From: Phycisphaerae bacterium
Lineage (GTDB): Bacteria > Planctomycetota > Phycisphaerae > UBA1845 > UTPLA1
Assembly (NCBI GenBank): GCA_035275405.1
Contig: DATEMU010000012.1
Location: 248,001-312,000 of the forward strand
Length of the DNA stretch: 64,000 bases
Direction of reading: 5' to 3'
Shown here piece after piece: positions 17,309 through 25,411 of this stretch. The notes under the pieces were generated by a model. That model saw only the letters and a program-made list of their open reading frames with translations. It made no database searches and was not told the origin of the DNA. Positions within the stretch are counted from its first letter, which is position 1; every line of letters begins with the position of its first letter. A program made the position numbers and the translations under genes.

Positions 17309-18001
17309 ATGTTGCCCGACACGATCAAAACCCGCGGCCTTCACACCGGCGTGCGCTTCGCCCCCCCGGCCGCGCTCGACAAGCATCACAAGCAGCAATT
17401 TCAAATGAAGGCCAGCGAGGGCTTTGACTGGCGGAGGCAGGAATACGCCGAGACCGTCTGGTCGCTCGCCACCCCCCAGGCCGAAGGCGACCCGCGCAGC
17501 CAGCTCAAGTTCTCGGTGCAGCCCGACGCGGTCAACTTCGAGGACTTCTTTCCCACCGGCTCCCTCGACCTTTTCGTCGACAATTTGAAGATGGCGCTCG
17601 AATGCGTCGCCTCAGTCTTCGGCCCTCGGCTCATCCTCGCCTCCGGAGCGATCATCCGGCTGACCGCGCAATCCGAGGGCAACGACGCCCGCCTCTTCCT
17701 CGGTCAGCGCTGCCTGGGACTGGACGACCGCCTCGGCGCCCTCCGCCGTCCCGTCCACGCCGTCGGTCTCAAGCTGCTCCTGCCGCCCATCCCCGGCCCG
17801 GAAAGCCCCAACTGGCAGGCCGAGGTCAAAGTCGAATCCCTCGTCGAGGACGTGCGCCAACTCTTTATCGAGGTCGACACCCGCTGGGCCCAGCCCGTCC
17901 CCTGGGACCCGCAGGTCGTCGTGGACCGCGTCCGAACCGCCCACCATTTCGCCACTACGCAGGTTGTGGAAATGTTGCAGGGCCTGGCCGGAAAAAGCTA
18001 A
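17309..18001 (+). CDS. conserved-looking hypothetical cytoplasmic protein
   Basis: About 230 residues from the ATG at 17309; a GTG at 17297 would add four. There is no signal peptide or membrane helix. The sequence is a compact alpha/beta mix with motifs such as QPDAVNFEDFFPTGSLDLFVD, CVASVFGPRLILASGAIIRL and DTRWAQPVPWDPQVVVDRV. I do not recognise a family. It lies 52 nt after the TPR gene on the same strand, so the two may be cotranscribed. Codon usage is like that of its neighbours. Confidence 0.6.
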   Translation: MLPDTIKTRGLHTGVRFAPPAALDKHHKQQFQMKASEGFDWRRQEYAETVWSLATPQAEGDPRSQLKFSVQPDAVNFEDFFPTGSLDLFVDNLKMALECVASVFGPRLILASGAIIRLTAQSEGNDARLFLGQRCLGLDDRLGALRRPVHAVGLKLLLPPIPGPESPNWQAEVKVESLVEDVRQLFIEVDTRWAQPVPWDPQVVVDRVRTAHHFATTQVVEMLQGLAGKS

Positions 18002-18117
18002 GGCGTTTTCTGTCCCTTGCGTCTTTTCGGTCCCTTCCGTCCCTTCGCTGCGAGAAGAATTTCAGATCCCCTTTTGATCTGCTGCGCTTTTTCACCCACG
18101 GGTCCGGTTAATAACGG

Positions 18118-18483
18118 CTACGTACCCGCTCGCTTAATATATTTGATTCTCCTTGCCTTTTCGGGCAAGACCTCGAATATGTTGTTCGACTCCTTGCGGA
18201 TGATCACGACATCCGCTTTGTGAACGGAGGGATCGCCGACAAGTGTGACGTCCGGCCTGCCCCGATGCCGTGTGTCCAACTCGACAATGCGGCCATCACG
18301 GGATTGAACGGCAACCTCCTCGGTCTTCCATCCCGCAAAAAAGCCGTGATCGCGATTCTTGACGATGATCTTCCCGTCCCAGTCAAAGTCCTTTAGTCGC
18401 GACAAATCGACCTCGTATCGGTGCCAAGTTGTGCACCCACCCATAACCGCCAGTATCGCAAGGGAAAAAGCTATTCGAATCAT
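18118..18483 (-). CDS. small hypothetical lipoprotein
   Basis: The frame is open to 18621, but the ATG at 18483 follows a GGAGG site by eight bases and starts a lipoprotein signal (IRIAFSLAILAVMGGC, lipobox MGGC). The 121-residue product then reads as a small beta-rich domain: DWDGKIIVKNRDHGFFAGWK, RDGRIVELDTRHRGRPDV, and a basic C-terminus (EKARRIKYIKRAGT). No family is recognised. It converges on the 17.3 kb gene. Confidence 0.6.
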   Translation of the reverse strand: MIRIAFSLAILAVMGGCTTWHRYEVDLSRLKDFDWDGKIIVKNRDHGFFAGWKTEEVAVQSRDGRIVELDTRHRGRPDVTLVGDPSVHKADVVIIRKESNNIFEVLPEKARRIKYIKRAGT

Positions 18484-18621
18484 CCGCCGGCCTCCATGAA
18501 AGAACTCCCGCGACTCTATCCCCATATTCGTATAGTCGGCCCATCCTTCACAGCGCAACGGCCTTCCTTCGGATTCTTTATTCGCGTACCACGTTGTCGT
18601 AATCTCTTGCCTCGTCAGCAC

Positions 18622-19045
18622 TAACGTTACAGTGCCCTTCCTGCTCCCTCAATCACGAGTTTTAGAGGGAGCGCTGAGCAAGGGTGGTGCGCAAGGAACA
18701 AGAAGAAAGGGAGGTCGCTTGCTTCGTTCGATGCCCGGCCGTCTGCGACCCCGATGACTCTGCGCTCGCAGTCAATGGACTGGCCGCGGTGGACGATTCT
18801 CACTCGTTTTCGTTCGTTTTCGGTTAAAAAGAATTCTGGGAAGCGGCGAAGATGTTGGACGGCCCTGGCGAACAAGGGATCATCCTTTACTCTCCCACGG
18901 TGCCTTCATGCCGGAGATTGCCCGCGCGCCCGGCCGAGTCGCGGTGGCGACTAAAGTCAGTAATCCGGCGTCCCAGCAAATCCCGGCCCGTCTCGCCCCC
19001 AAAAAACATCGTCGTTAATCCGCGCCATCTGCGGATGCCCTCCAC
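18622..19045. other. intergenic region without a supported gene
   Basis: About 420 bases. A minus-strand 82-codon frame (18627-18875) lacks a ribosome binding site and any recognisable motif, so I did not call it. Nothing else is seen except the heptamer array that begins at 19046. Confidence 0.5.
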
Positions 19046-19073
19046 CCAATCCGCATTCCGAAATCCGCAATCT
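19046..19073 (-). repeat. GCGGATT-type heptanucleotide tandem array
   Basis: Four heptamers, read on the minus strand: CGAGATT, GCGGATT, TCGGAAT, GCGGATT. The array begins 12 nt after the stop codon of the GT2 gene on that strand. Confidence 0.75.
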
Positions 19074-19085
19074 CGACTGCTCGCC

Positions 19086-20306
19086 CTATTTCGCCGAGAT
19101 CGCCTGCACCGTCGGCTCCACCCGATCGCCCCGATACGTCGTTCCCCGCCAAGTCGTCGTCGAGCGACCGCCCAGGCGGCGTATGGCCCCTACGAGCGCC
19201 CACAGACCGATCGCAACGCCAAGCGGGTAGGCCAGGGCATACACCGGATGAAGCCGATTGAGCCGATAGAACCGCAGCATGACCGTCATCTGCATCAAAC
19301 AGGTTGCGGCGGACGCGACGAGCAGCGCCCGCCACGTTCGATCCGGCGCGGCATCGGCCAAGACAGCGCCGAGCGACGCCGCCAGCGCCACCCACGGCAG
19401 CAGGCTCACCAGGACGACCATGACCGCCGTGACGATCAGCCGGCGCAGCGTGCCGAAGCAGCCATAAAAAATGCGGCTCCAACCCGCCCGTGTCTGGGCG
19501 AAGCCGTCGTACATCCGCACCGTATAGAGGTCCACGTTCGACACGACGCGCAGCCGCTGCCCGGCCTCCTTCGCCCGCCGCGCCATGTGCATATCCTCGT
19601 TGAGTTCCGTCTTGACCGCGTCGTGCCCACCGATGGCCTCGTAGCACGAGCGGCGCATAAGCATGAACGCCCCGTTGGCGTACGCTGTGCGCCGCGCCGG
19701 GTTGTTCACGTAGAGCGGATTGAACCAGATCATCAATATCCCGCTGCACGCGGGCTGAATGATGCTCTCCCAGAAACCCTTGGTCTCGTGCGCCGGGAGG
19801 ACGGAAAGGAAGTCCACGCCCTTCTCCAGCGCATAGCGCATCGCAATCGTCAGGGATCGTGGGCAGGTCTGCACGCAATCCGCATCGGTAAAACAAAGCC
19901 ACTCGCCGCCCGCGCGCTCGAGGCCCTCGCGCATCGCGTTGTTCTTCCCGAACCAGCCGGGCCGAAGCTCCCGCACGTGCAGGGCGGTCAGCCGATCACT
20001 CTGGGCCGCGAGGCGATCGAGGATTGCCCCCGTTTCGTCGCCGCTGCGATCGTTGACGGCGATGACGTCGAGGCGGGGATAGTCCTGTTCGACGAGCGAA
20101 CGTACGCAGGCCTCGATATTGGCCGCCTCATCTTTGGCGGCGACGAGGAGGCTGACGGTCGGCAGCGCCCCATCGTCGCTGGCGTACATCGTCGAATCCA
20201 GCGGCGGCATGACCCGCGCGGCGCGCGAAAGCTGGAAATGGCGACTGGTCCAGGCGACCAGCGCCAGCACCGTCATGCCCGACCATGCCCAGAGAACCGT
20301 GTCCAT
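19086..20306 (-). CDS. membrane-bound family 2 glycosyltransferase
   Basis: The 406-residue protein has one N-terminal helix, a GT-A catalytic domain (residues ~45-280) and about three C-terminal helices. GT2 marks are VSLLVAAKDEAANIEACVRSL, AVNDRSGDET, the metal/nucleotide motif FTDADC, the acidic acceptor loop KTELNEDMHMARRAKEAG and the QxxxW-like QTRAGW. Topology resembles HpnB-type and carotenoid/sterol glycosyltransferases that act on lipid acceptors at the membrane. The acceptor is not known. Its ATG directly abuts the stop codon of the upstream 86-codon gene, so the two are one transcription unit with the PLP-protein gene. Confidence 0.82.
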   Translation of the reverse strand: MDTVLWAWSGMTVLALVAWTSRHFQLSRAARVMPPLDSTMYASDDGALPTVSLLVAAKDEAANIEACVRSLVEQDYPRLDVIAVNDRSGDETGAILDRLAAQSDRLTALHVRELRPGWFGKNNAMREGLERAGGEWLCFTDADCVQTCPRSLTIAMRYALEKGVDFLSVLPAHETKGFWESIIQPACSGILMIWFNPLYVNNPARRTAYANGAFMLMRRSCYEAIGGHDAVKTELNEDMHMARRAKEAGQRLRVVSNVDLYTVRMYDGFAQTRAGWSRIFYGCFGTLRRLIVTAVMVVLVSLLPWVALAASLGAVLADAAPDRTWRALLVASAATCLMQMTVMLRFYRLNRLHPVYALAYPLGVAIGLWALVGAIRRLGGRSTTTWRGTTYRGDRVEPTVQAISAK

Positions 20307-20567
20307 TCAATGCCACCGAAGGAGTATGACGAGCACCACCAGCCAGAATCCGATCTGCACCAGTTCCCACGTGAACCGTCCCGGTTGAAGCCGCAGCAAC
20401 TGCACGACGACATAGCGGCGCATCAGGGCCGTCGACCGATCCGGCGCCGAAAAATACACGCACCAGCCCCACAACGAGCGAACCGTCACGACCGTCGCAT
20501 AGACGGTGCACAGGATGCCCAGAACGAGCCGCCAGAACTCGAAGAGATCGCGAGTAGCGAAGCTCAC
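20307..20567 (-). CDS. small two-helix membrane protein
   Basis: The 86-residue protein has two hydrophobic segments, residues ~10-38 (LVLGILCTVYATVVTVRSLWGW) and ~63-84 (FTWELVQIGFWLVVLVILL), joined by a basic loop (RSTALMRRYVVVQLLRL). The GTG start overlaps the stop of the upstream PLP-homeostasis gene by four bases (GTGA), and its stop abuts the GT2 start, so it is tightly coupled on both sides. YggS homologues are often followed by a small membrane gene (yggT), but the sequence does not show clear YggT motifs. Function unknown. Confidence 0.65.
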   Translation of the reverse strand: MSFATRDLFEFWRLVLGILCTVYATVVTVRSLWGWCVYFSAPDRSTALMRRYVVVQLLRLQPGRFTWELVQIGFWLVVLVILLRWH

Positions 20568-21367
20568 GCCTCGTCCTCATCGGGGGCGGCCGCCGGGCTG
20601 GAAAGCCCTTCGAACAGCAGGCTGCCGATCCGCACCATCGTCGCGCCGCACTCGATCGCCGTCTCGAAGTCGTTGCTCATGCCCATCGAGAGTTCCTTGA
20701 AATGCGATTCGAGGTGGTGTTCGCCGCGCATGTCCTCGAAGACGTCCCGCAAACGCTCGAACGCGAGGCGCAGCTCCTGCGGCTTGGAATCCAGCGGGGC
20801 CATTGTCATCAGTCCGCACAGGCGAACACTCGGCCATTCGGCCAGATGTTCCACCAGATGCGGCGCGGCCCCGACGGCGATGCCGAACTTCGACCGCTCC
20901 CCGCTGGTATTCACTTGCAACAGTATGTCGACGACGCGGCCGAGCTTGGCCGCCTGTTGGTGGAGATCTTCCGCGAGCCGCAGGCTGTCCACACTGTGGA
21001 CCAACTCCGCCCACGGGACGACGAGCTTGACCTTGTTGCGCTGCAGATGCCCGACCATGTGCCAGCGGGGTCGGGGCGCCGGTCCCTCGCGCCGCCCGCC
21101 GAGGACGCTCTTTCGCTCGAAATACTCGTGCATCATGCCGGCGCGCTGGTTGAGTTGCTGCGCCCGGCTTTCGCCGATGTCCAGCACGCCCAGTTCCAAA
21201 GCCTGGCGGATGACGTCCACTTCAACGTATTTGGTGACCGCGACGAGGCGGATGTCCTCCGGTCGGCGGCGACCGCGCTCGGCCGCCTGGTGGATGCGCT
21301 CACGGACCTTTTTGAGATTATCGCTGAGCCGGCGGCGAACAGAGGCGAGATTGCTGACCACGTTCAA
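20564..21367 (-). CDS. pyridoxal phosphate homeostasis protein (YggS/PLPBP)
   Basis: The 267-residue protein is the single-domain alanine-racemase-like barrel of the YggS family, which binds PLP without a known enzymatic reaction and controls vitamin B6 and amino-acid pools. The PLP lysine is in IRLVAVTKYVEV (about residue 46). Also present are IGESRAQQL, the HMVGHLQRNK loop (WHFIGxLQxNK in the family), VNTSGERSKFG, CGLMTMAPL and the phosphate-binding SMGMSNDFETAIECGATMVRIG. A TTG start at 21367 has an AAAGGA site; a GTG two codons later is possible. The tail is acidic (PDEDEA). Confidence 0.92.
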   Translation of the reverse strand: MNVVSNLASVRRRLSDNLKKVRERIHQAAERGRRRPEDIRLVAVTKYVEVDVIRQALELGVLDIGESRAQQLNQRAGMMHEYFERKSVLGGRREGPAPRPRWHMVGHLQRNKVKLVVPWAELVHSVDSLRLAEDLHQQAAKLGRVVDILLQVNTSGERSKFGIAVGAAPHLVEHLAEWPSVRLCGLMTMAPLDSKPQELRLAFERLRDVFEDMRGEHHLESHFKELSMGMSNDFETAIECGATMVRIGSLLFEGLSSPAAAPDEDEA

Positions 21368-21461
21368 TCGATTCCTTTCGTCCGTATCCCGCCGCGGCCG
21401 AACCGGCCGCTTCCCTCGCGACGAATTCTAAAGAATCGCCCTGAAAAAGGAAAGCTTGAGA

Positions 21462-21489
21462 GGAGCATGGGCCTCTGGCCCGTGCGCAC
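21462..21489 (+). repeat. GGAGCATGGGC-TCT-GCCC hairpin repeat, copy 1
   Basis: CATGGGCC (21466-21473) pairs with GGCCCGTG across a TCT loop. The same element recurs at 40082-40108 with a compensating change (GGGCG/CGCCC). It lies in the 133-base gap between the WecA-like gene and the YggS gene. Confidence 0.6.
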
Positions 21490-21500
21490 CGGCCGCAGGA

Positions 21501-22667
21501 CTATGCACCCCCCGCTCGTGACCGCGCCGCCGTGTCATCCACGCGAAGCATCCCAAAAGCGCGGAATAACATCGCCGCCACGAGCGGAATGGCCATCAAC
21601 AGCACAAACAACTGCCCGCGCGTCAGCCGCACGGCGAGCGGCCCCAACGCCGCGAATCCCGCCCCGATGGCGTAGCACGTCAGCACGGTCTGTCGGATCG
21701 TGAGCCCGCGATCGCGAAGCTGATCGTACAAATGGCTGCGGTCGCCGGTGAACAGCGGCCGGTGGTTGATCCACCGACGGCCGATCGCCAGCCCCGTATC
21801 AAGCACCGGAACGGCGAAAGCGATCAGCGCTCCGTCGAACCAGCGCCACGACGGTTGCGTGCGGCACGTCGGATGCTCCATGAGCAGGATCATGACTACG
21901 GCCGTGCTGTATCCCAGGAGAAGCGATCCGCTGTCGCCCATGAAGATGCTTGCCGGATGCGAATTAAAGAACAGGAAACCGAGGCAGGCTCCAAAAATCG
22001 CCGCACAAAGCGCCGCCCGCACCGGCGCGAGAACATCCCCGGCGGGCGGCACGGCGAGACTGACATAGAAAAACCCGACCGCCGCGATGCCGAGGATGCC
22101 CGCGCACAGCCCATCCATCCCGTCGATGAAGTTTGCCGCGTTCATCGCCCCCGCCAATGCGAAAATGCAGACTGCCGCGCTCAAGCCGAGCACGACTGGT
22201 TCGCTGACGGCCCAGCCTGGAAGATCATCCGCGAAGGAAGCGATGAGCGCCCGCCCGCACTCCCGCCCGATCCCGCCATACATCAATAGACCGGCCACGA
22301 TCGCCTGCACCAGCAATCGGAATTTCGGCGAAAGATGGCGGATATCGTCCGCCAGACCGGTAAGCATCAGGAGCGTGCCGCCAACGACGATCCATGCGAT
22401 CTCCAGTCGATCGGTCCGCGTCAAAAAGACCGCGCAAACCAGCGCCGCGAGCCAGCCCAGATACATCGCTACTCCGCCCAAGTAGGGAATCGGCCGCTCA
22501 TGAGGCTTGAGCCCCGAGTCCGGTCGATCATAAAGATCGAGTCGGATGGCGATTCGACGGACGAAGGGACACGTCAGCAGGGTAACGGCCAGCGCGGCGG
22601 CGAACGGCCAGACGTATGACGAATAGAAATCAATGGGTGCAACGGAGGCCAAAAGACGCGTCATCAC
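21501..22667 (-). CDS. WecA/TagO-type undecaprenyl-phosphate sugar-1-phosphate transferase
   Basis: This 388-residue protein of the MraY/WecA superfamily has about ten membrane helices. Diagnostic cytoplasmic loops are HERPIPYLGGVAMYLGW, TGLADDIRHLSPKFRLL (the DD Mg2+/catalytic pair), NAANFIDGMDGLCAG and FMGDSGSLLLGYS, with a late basic loop RRWINHRPLFTGDRSHLYDQL matching the HIHHHL-type region. Such enzymes attach a sugar-1-phosphate, commonly GlcNAc-1-P, to undecaprenyl phosphate, the first step of surface-polymer or glycoprotein glycan synthesis. It starts four bases after the DegT aminotransferase stop and is probably cotranscribed. It could supply lipid-linked sugars to the Wzy_C ligases. 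Confidence 0.9.
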   Translation of the reverse strand: MMTRLLASVAPIDFYSSYVWPFAAALAVTLLTCPFVRRIAIRLDLYDRPDSGLKPHERPIPYLGGVAMYLGWLAALVCAVFLTRTDRLEIAWIVVGGTLLMLTGLADDIRHLSPKFRLLVQAIVAGLLMYGGIGRECGRALIASFADDLPGWAVSEPVVLGLSAAVCIFALAGAMNAANFIDGMDGLCAGILGIAAVGFFYVSLAVPPAGDVLAPVRAALCAAIFGACLGFLFFNSHPASIFMGDSGSLLLGYSTAVVMILLMEHPTCRTQPSWRWFDGALIAFAVPVLDTGLAIGRRWINHRPLFTGDRSHLYDQLRDRGLTIRQTVLTCYAIGAGFAALGPLAVRLTRGQLFVLLMAIPLVAAMLFRAFGMLRVDDTAARSRAGGA

Positions 22668-22671
22668 GTCG

Positions 22672-23817
22672 TCAGGCTCCGGCTCCGTAAAACTCCAGGA
22701 TGGTGGCAGCGACCCGCTCCTGCTGCGCGGTCGTTAACTCGGGATAAATCGGCAGGGCCAGCACCTCGCGCGCCGCCTGTTCCGAGTGAGGCAGTTGGCC
22801 CGGCTTTCCACCGAGAGCGGCGAAACATTCCTGCAAGTGCAGCGGGACGGGATAGTAGACCTCCGTTCCGATGCCGCGCTCCTGCAGATGCTGCCGCAGC
22901 TCATCGCGTCGGGGGACACGGATACAGTATTGGTTGTAGATGGAAACGTTGCCTTCTGCGATGACCGGCGTCTTGATAAGGGTATGGGCGAACCGGTCGT
23001 TGTAACGGCGGGCGTTTTCGGCTCGCTTGCGCGACCAGCCGTCCAGGTGCCGCAGCTTGACGCGGACCACCGCCGCCTGCATCGCGTCCAGCCGGAAATT
23101 CCCGCCGATCCACTTGTGGTAGTACTTCGGCTGCGCCCCGTGGTCTCGGAAGATCCGCAGCCGCTCCGCGAGCTTCTCATCGTTCGTGCAGATCATGCCT
23201 CCGTCGCCGAAGGCCCCGAGGTTCTTGCTGGGAAAGAAAGACAACGTTCCCAGCCGGCCCATGCTGCACGCCTTTTTCCCGTGATGCGTCGCCCCAATCG
23301 ACTGCGCCGCGTCCTCCATGACCGGAATCGACCGGCGATTGGCTAATTCCATGATCTCGCCCATCGCCGCGCACTGTCCGAAGAGATGCACCGGAATGAT
23401 GAGCCTGGTTTTATTCGTGATCGCCGGCTCGATCAGCGCCGCCGTCGCGTTGAATGTCCCCGGATCGACATCGATAAAGACCGGCTTGGCCCCAAGGCGG
23501 CTGACGCAGCCCGCTGTCGCGAAAAAGGTGAACGTCGGCACGATCACCTCATCGCCCGGCCCGATCCCCAAGGCCATCATTCCGCACAAGAGCGCATCCG
23601 TCCCGCTGCTCATGCCGATGCCATAGTTGCATCCGCAATAGGCGGCGACCGCCTCCTCGCACGCGACCACTTCCGGCCCGCCGATAAACCGCTGCGATTC
23701 GCAGACGCCATCGATCGCCGTACGAATCTCCTCGCGGATCGTGTCGTACTGCGCGCGCAGGTCGAGTAACGGAATCGGCGTTTGTGTGCCGGGCGGTGAA
23801 GACGCCAGTCGAGTCAT
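22672..23817 (-). CDS. DegT/DnrJ/EryC1/StrS sugar aminotransferase
   Basis: The 381-residue PLP enzyme shows the family landmarks: PLLDLRAQYDTIREEI at the N-terminus, GMSSGTDALLCGMMALGIGPG, the cofactor Asp in PVMEDAAQSIGATHHGK and the Schiff-base Lys in LSFFPSKNLGAFGDGGMI. A C-terminal AVYYPVPLH-like phrase (TEVYYPVPLHLQECF) completes it. These enzymes transaminate nucleotide-linked keto-sugars to amino-sugars. It is the first gene of the sugar cluster, followed after four bases by the WecA-like transferase. The exact sugar cannot be read. Confidence 0.92.
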   Translation of the reverse strand: MTRLASSPPGTQTPIPLLDLRAQYDTIREEIRTAIDGVCESQRFIGGPEVVACEEAVAAYCGCNYGIGMSSGTDALLCGMMALGIGPGDEVIVPTFTFFATAGCVSRLGAKPVFIDVDPGTFNATAALIEPAITNKTRLIIPVHLFGQCAAMGEIMELANRRSIPVMEDAAQSIGATHHGKKACSMGRLGTLSFFPSKNLGAFGDGGMICTNDEKLAERLRIFRDHGAQPKYYHKWIGGNFRLDAMQAAVVRVKLRHLDGWSRKRAENARRYNDRFAHTLIKTPVIAEGNVSIYNQYCIRVPRRDELRQHLQERGIGTEVYYPVPLHLQECFAALGGKPGQLPHSEQAAREVLALPIYPELTTAQQERVAATILEFYGAGA

Positions 23818-23859
23818 GGTGGGTTGGATATAGAGGCCTTCTGGAAAAACCGCAAGCCC

Positions 23860-24384
23860 CTACGCGCTCGCGGCTAGATAGCGCTTGCCCAGATGTTGCA
23901 GGAGATCGCGGACCGACACCATCGCCAGCGGATGGCCTTCCTTGACGATGGGTATATGCCGGAACCCCCCGACGTCCATGCGGTTCAGCGCCCAGGCAAT
24001 CGTCGCCTCCGGCGGAAGCGTCTCGGGATCGGGCGTCATGTAATCGCGGACGGGCGACGACTTGAGTTCATTGAATTTATCGCCGATTTTCAGCAGCAGG
24101 TCCCGCTCGCTGAAGATCCCCACGAGCTTGTCATTGGATACGACCAGTACGCAGCCCACCCCGCCCGCCACCAGGCGATCGACCACCTCCTGCAGTGTCG
24201 TCGTCGGGCTGACGGCGATCGGGGGAACCGCCATCACCTGCGACAGGTCCTCGCAGACGACGGTGCTTTCCCAGCCGACATCGGCCTTCGCGGCGGGGAG
24301 TTCGACCGCAATGAGCGACTGACCGCATTTCTCGCAGTCATCCGCGCCGTCGATATTCCGGTGTTTGCAGGCGGGACAGATCAC
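23860..24384 (-). CDS. zinc-ribbon protein with two CBS domains
   Basis: The first ~24 residues form a ribbon (CPACKHRNIDGADDCEKCG). Two CBS motifs follow: residues ~50-105 (VSPTTTLQEVVDRLVAGG, GIFSERDLLLKI) and ~115-170 (LPPEATIAWALNRMDVGGFRHIPIV, SVRDLLQHLG). CBS pairs bind adenosine nucleotides and act as energy sensors on enzymes or channels. The gene starts three bases after the korB stop, so it is surely cotranscribed with the 2-oxoacid:ferredoxin oxidoreductase. Control of that enzyme by adenylate charge is inferred. Total length 174 residues. Confidence 0.85.
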   Translation of the reverse strand: MICPACKHRNIDGADDCEKCGQSLIAVELPAAKADVGWESTVVCEDLSQVMAVPPIAVSPTTTLQEVVDRLVAGGVGCVLVVSNDKLVGIFSERDLLLKIGDKFNELKSSPVRDYMTPDPETLPPEATIAWALNRMDVGGFRHIPIVKEGHPLAMVSVRDLLQHLGKRYLAASA

Positions 24385-24387
24385 GCG

Positions 24388-25407
24388 TTATTCCACGACC
24401 CAGGTATCCCCGGAATTCAGCAGTTTTTCCAGCGAGCCCTTGCCCTGCTTTTCGACGGCCGTCTTGATCTGAGCATGCACGCCTTCCTCAAAGAGCGGGG
24501 CATCCACGCAGCGGAGCACGCCCATCGGCTCGGGAAACTCGGGGTAGCGCATGCGGCTGAGCATGAAGGCCAGACTCGGCTCGGCCATCTTTTCGTCGTG
24601 GAACAGGAGGTCGTCTTCCTTGATGTCCCCGCCGAGCTGCACGACCTCCGGCTCCATGTTCTTCAGGCGGATGCCCTTGTCGCGGTTCTTGCCGAAGATC
24701 AGGGGCTTGCCATGCTCCAGGTAGAGCGTCGTGTCCTCCTTGGTCTCCTTGCCGCTGGCATATTCGAACGCCCCATCGTTGAAGACGTTGCAGTTTTGAT
24801 AAATCTCGACAAAGGACGTGCCCTTGTGCCCGGCGGCCCGCAGAAGCGTTTCGGACAGGTGCTTTACGTTGACATCCATCGTCCGGGCGACAAAAGTCGC
24901 CTCCGCGCCGATGGCGACGGAGAGGGGGTGCAACGGGTTATCGACTGACCCGAAGGGCGTGGACTTCGTCTTCTTTCCCAGTTCGGAGGTCGGTGAATAC
25001 TGCCCCTTGGTCAATCCGTAAATCCGGTTGTTAAAGAGCAGCACCTTGATATCCGGATTGCGCCGGATCAGGTGAACGAGGTGATTGCCGCCGATGGACA
25101 GACCGTCGCCGTCGCCTGTCGCCACCCACACGGACAGTTCGGGATTGGCGACCTTTACGCCCGTCGCGACGGCTGGCGCGCGGCCGTGAATGCTGTGAAA
25201 GCCGTAGGTGCTCAGGTAATACGGAAACCGGCTCGAACAGCCGATCCCCGATATGCACACGAGTTTCTCGCGCGGAATGCCCAGATCCGGCAGGATCTTC
25301 TTGACCTGCGCGAGGATCGAATAATCCCCGCACCCCGGGCACCAGCGGACATCCTGGTCGCTGGCAAAATCTTTCGCTGTCAGTTGCGGTAACGTTGATG
25401 TAGACAT
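24388..25407 (-). CDS. korB: 2-oxoacid:ferredoxin oxidoreductase, beta subunit
   Basis: The 339-residue thiamine-diphosphate subunit opens with the conserved WCPGCGDYSILAQV and carries CISGIGCSSRFPYY, HSIHGRAPAVATGVK and the TPP/Mg2+ motif ATGDGDGLSIGGNHL, with NNRIYGLTKGQYSPTS downstream. This is the pattern of 2-oxoglutarate:ferredoxin oxidoreductase (KorB/OorB) rather than pyruvate synthase. The complex oxidatively decarboxylates a 2-oxoacid with ferredoxin as acceptor, or runs in reverse in the reductive TCA cycle. It follows korA by four bases. The E2 fragment at the window start suggests that dehydrogenase-type 2-oxoacid oxidation also occurs in this organism. Confidence 0.92.
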   Translation of the reverse strand: MSTSTLPQLTAKDFASDQDVRWCPGCGDYSILAQVKKILPDLGIPREKLVCISGIGCSSRFPYYLSTYGFHSIHGRAPAVATGVKVANPELSVWVATGDGDGLSIGGNHLVHLIRRNPDIKVLLFNNRIYGLTKGQYSPTSELGKKTKSTPFGSVDNPLHPLSVAIGAEATFVARTMDVNVKHLSETLLRAAGHKGTSFVEIYQNCNVFNDGAFEYASGKETKEDTTLYLEHGKPLIFGKNRDKGIRLKNMEPEVVQLGGDIKEDDLLFHDEKMAEPSLAFMLSRMRYPEFPEPMGVLRCVDAPLFEEGVHAQIKTAVEKQGKGSLEKLLNSGDTWVVE

Positions 25408-25411
25408 TGCT

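Noticed and set aside
18627-18875. 82-codon minus-strand frame
   Set aside because: No ribosome binding site, no motif and unlike composition to neighbours.
18852-21431. An 859-codon plus-strand frame over the GT2/YggS genes
   Set aside because: It is the complement of two well-supported minus-strand genes, has no ribosome binding site and reads as Arg/Pro/Ala-rich low complexity.
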